Shown here piece by piece: positions 5,701 to 6,819 of a stretch of DNA of 6,819 nt (position 1 is its first letter; every line of letters begins with the position of its first letter). The notes under the pieces were generated by a model, which saw only the letters and a program-made list of their open reading frames with translations, was not told where the DNA came from and ran no database searches. The position numbers and the translations under genes are program-made. Source of the stretch: Rhizorhabdus sp. (GTDB lineage: Bacteria; Pseudomonadota; Alphaproteobacteria; Sphingomonadales; Sphingomonadaceae); contig SCUQ01000329.1 in NCBI GenBank assembly GCA_004297635.1, forward strand, positions 1 to 6,819, read 5' to 3'.

Positions 5701-6819
5701 ATGTCGCGCTTCTTCATCGACAGGCCGATCTTCGCCTGGGTCCTCGCCATCGTCCTGATGATGGCCGGCGCGCTCGCGCTGCGCTCGCTGCCGATCGAGC
5801 AGTTTCCCGAGATCGCGCCGCCCAAGGTGACGATCGCCACCCTCTACCCCGGCGCCGATGCCCAGACGCTCGAAAACACGACCACCCAGGTTATCGAGCA
5901 GCAGCTCAAGGGCATCGATCACCTCAGCTATTTTTCGTCGACCAGCGATTCCGCAGGCAATCTGACGATCACCCTGACCTTCGAGCAGGGCACCGACGCC
6001 GATACCGCCCAGGTCCAGGTGCAGAACAAGCTGCAGCAGGCGACCGCGCTGTTGCCGCAGGAAGTGCAGCAACAGGGTCTGACCGTATCGAAATCGGCCG
6101 CTACCTTCCTGCTGATCCTCGCGCTCTATTCGGAGGACGGTTCCTACGATCAGGTCGATCTGGGCGACTATGTCGCGTCGAACCTTCAGGACCCGCTCAG
6201 CCGTGTGGCGGGGGTGGGCGATACGCAGGTGCTCGGCGCCCAATATGCGATGCGGATCTGGCTCGATCCGTTCAAGATGTCGGCGCTCGGCGTTACCGTC
6301 GGCGACGTCAAGGCCGCCGTCCGCGCGCAGAACGCCCAGGTCTCGGCCGGGCAGGTCGGCAGCCTGCCTTCGGTAAAGGGGCAGGCGCTCAACGCGGTCG
6401 TCACCGCCCAGTCGCGGCTGCGCACGGCCGAGCAGTTTCGGGATATTCTGCTGCGGTCCAACCGCGACGGGTCCGTCGTCAAGCTGGCCGACGTCGCCAG
6501 GGTCGAACTGGGGTCGGAGAATTACAGCTTCGTCGCGCGCTTCAACGGCCAGCCGGCATCGGGATTCGGAATCAAGCTGGCGCCGGGCGCCAACGCGCTG
6601 GAAACGGTCGAGGCGGTGAAGGCCGAAGTGGCCAAGCTCCAGAAGAGCTTTCCCGCCGGCGTCAGGATCGCATATCCCGTCGACAATTCGACGTTCGTCA
6701 AGCTGTCGGTCGATCAGGTGGTGGAGACCCTGTTCGAGGCGATCGTCCTCGTCTTCATCGTGATGTTCATCTTTCTGCAGAACTGGCGGGCAACGATCAT
6801 CCCGACGATCGCGGTGCCG
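5701..6819 (+). CDS. RND multidrug efflux pump, HAE1 family (AcrB/MexB-like), 3' end cut by window edge
   Basis: The inner-membrane, proton-driven transporter of the tripartite pump. Only the first 373 codons are visible of an expected 1030-1050. The N-terminus [20 protein letters not shown] carries the first membrane helix (about 9-28). It is followed by the porter-domain signatures typical of Acr[30 protein letters not shown] (split [10 protein letters not shown] and NTTTQVIEQ), [63 protein letters not shown], and [20 protein letters not shown]. The second hydrophobic block begins with [20 protein letters not shown] before the cut. The start is fixed by the conserved N-terminus; AGGA at 5686-5689 inside the end of the adaptor gene may serve as ribosome site. 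Close similarity to AcrB argues for drug or solvent export rather than the metal-exporting HME class. The proton-relay Asp pair of TM4 lies outside the window. Confidence 0.97.
   Translation, partial: MSRFFIDRPIFAWVLAIVLMMAGALALRSLPIEQFPEIAPPKVTIATLYPGADAQTLENTTTQVIEQQLKGIDHLSYFSSTSDSAGNLTITLTFEQGTDADTAQVQVQNKLQQATALLPQEVQQQGLTVSKSAATFLLILALYSEDGSYDQVDLGDYVASNLQDPLSRVAGVGDTQVLGAQYAMRIWLDPFKMSALGVTVGDVKAAVRAQNAQVSAGQVGSLPSVKGQALNAVVTAQSRLRTAEQFRDILLRSNRDGSVVKLADVARVELGSENYSFVARFNGQPASGFGIKLAPGANALETVEAVKAEVAKLQKSFPAGVRIAYPVDNSTFVKLSVDQVVETLFEAIVLVFIVMFIFLQNWRATIIPTIAVP

Noticed and set aside
4666..6243. 525-codon open frame on the minus strand
   Set aside because: It is antisense to both the adaptor and the pump, which are unmistakable on the plus strand; the translation has no recognisable domain.

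Overview
The window comes from a GC-rich alphaproteobacterium, most likely a sphingomonad (Sphingomonas or a relative). The grounds are the protein character, the codon use, and the style of the YqgE/AlgH, AhcY and HAE1-RND proteins. This placement is from reading alone, with no database search. The DNA looks like ordinary chromosome: there is no transposase, integrase, tRNA, rRNA or CRISPR array.

Layout from left to right. (1) A family 2 glycosyltransferase on the minus strand runs off the left edge. (2) Diverging from it is a YqgE/AlgH (UPF0301) protein on the plus strand; the two may share a single TATA-like element. (3) A 180-bp gap with an inverted repeat right after the yqgE stop and a GC hairpin precedes a small exported protein of unknown function with four cysteines in its mature part. 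(4) ahcY, S-adenosylhomocysteine hydrolase, follows behind a perfect 20-bp AT-rich palindrome that looks like an operator of the SahR type. It ends at a strong hairpin terminator. (5) A TetR-family repressor on the minus strand converges on ahcY and starts from TTG. (6) Diverging from the repressor is an RND efflux operon: a periplasmic adaptor lipoprotein, then six bases later the inner-membrane pump, which is cut by the right edge after 373 codons. An 18-bp inverted repeat in the tetR/adaptor gap is the obvious candidate operator.

Two local regulatory circuits can be read. One is control of the SAM cycle at ahcY by a regulator encoded elsewhere. The other is a self-contained divergent repressor/efflux module, tetR facing adaptor plus pump, of the AcrR-AcrAB/TtgR-TtgABC kind. 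The glycosyltransferase, YqgE-like protein and exported protein have no evident functional link to either.

No clearly new multi-gene system is visible. The points most worth a second look are the palindrome before ahcY, the unknown four-cysteine exported protein, the inverted repeat after yqgE, and the compact divergent promoter between the glycosyltransferase and yqgE.
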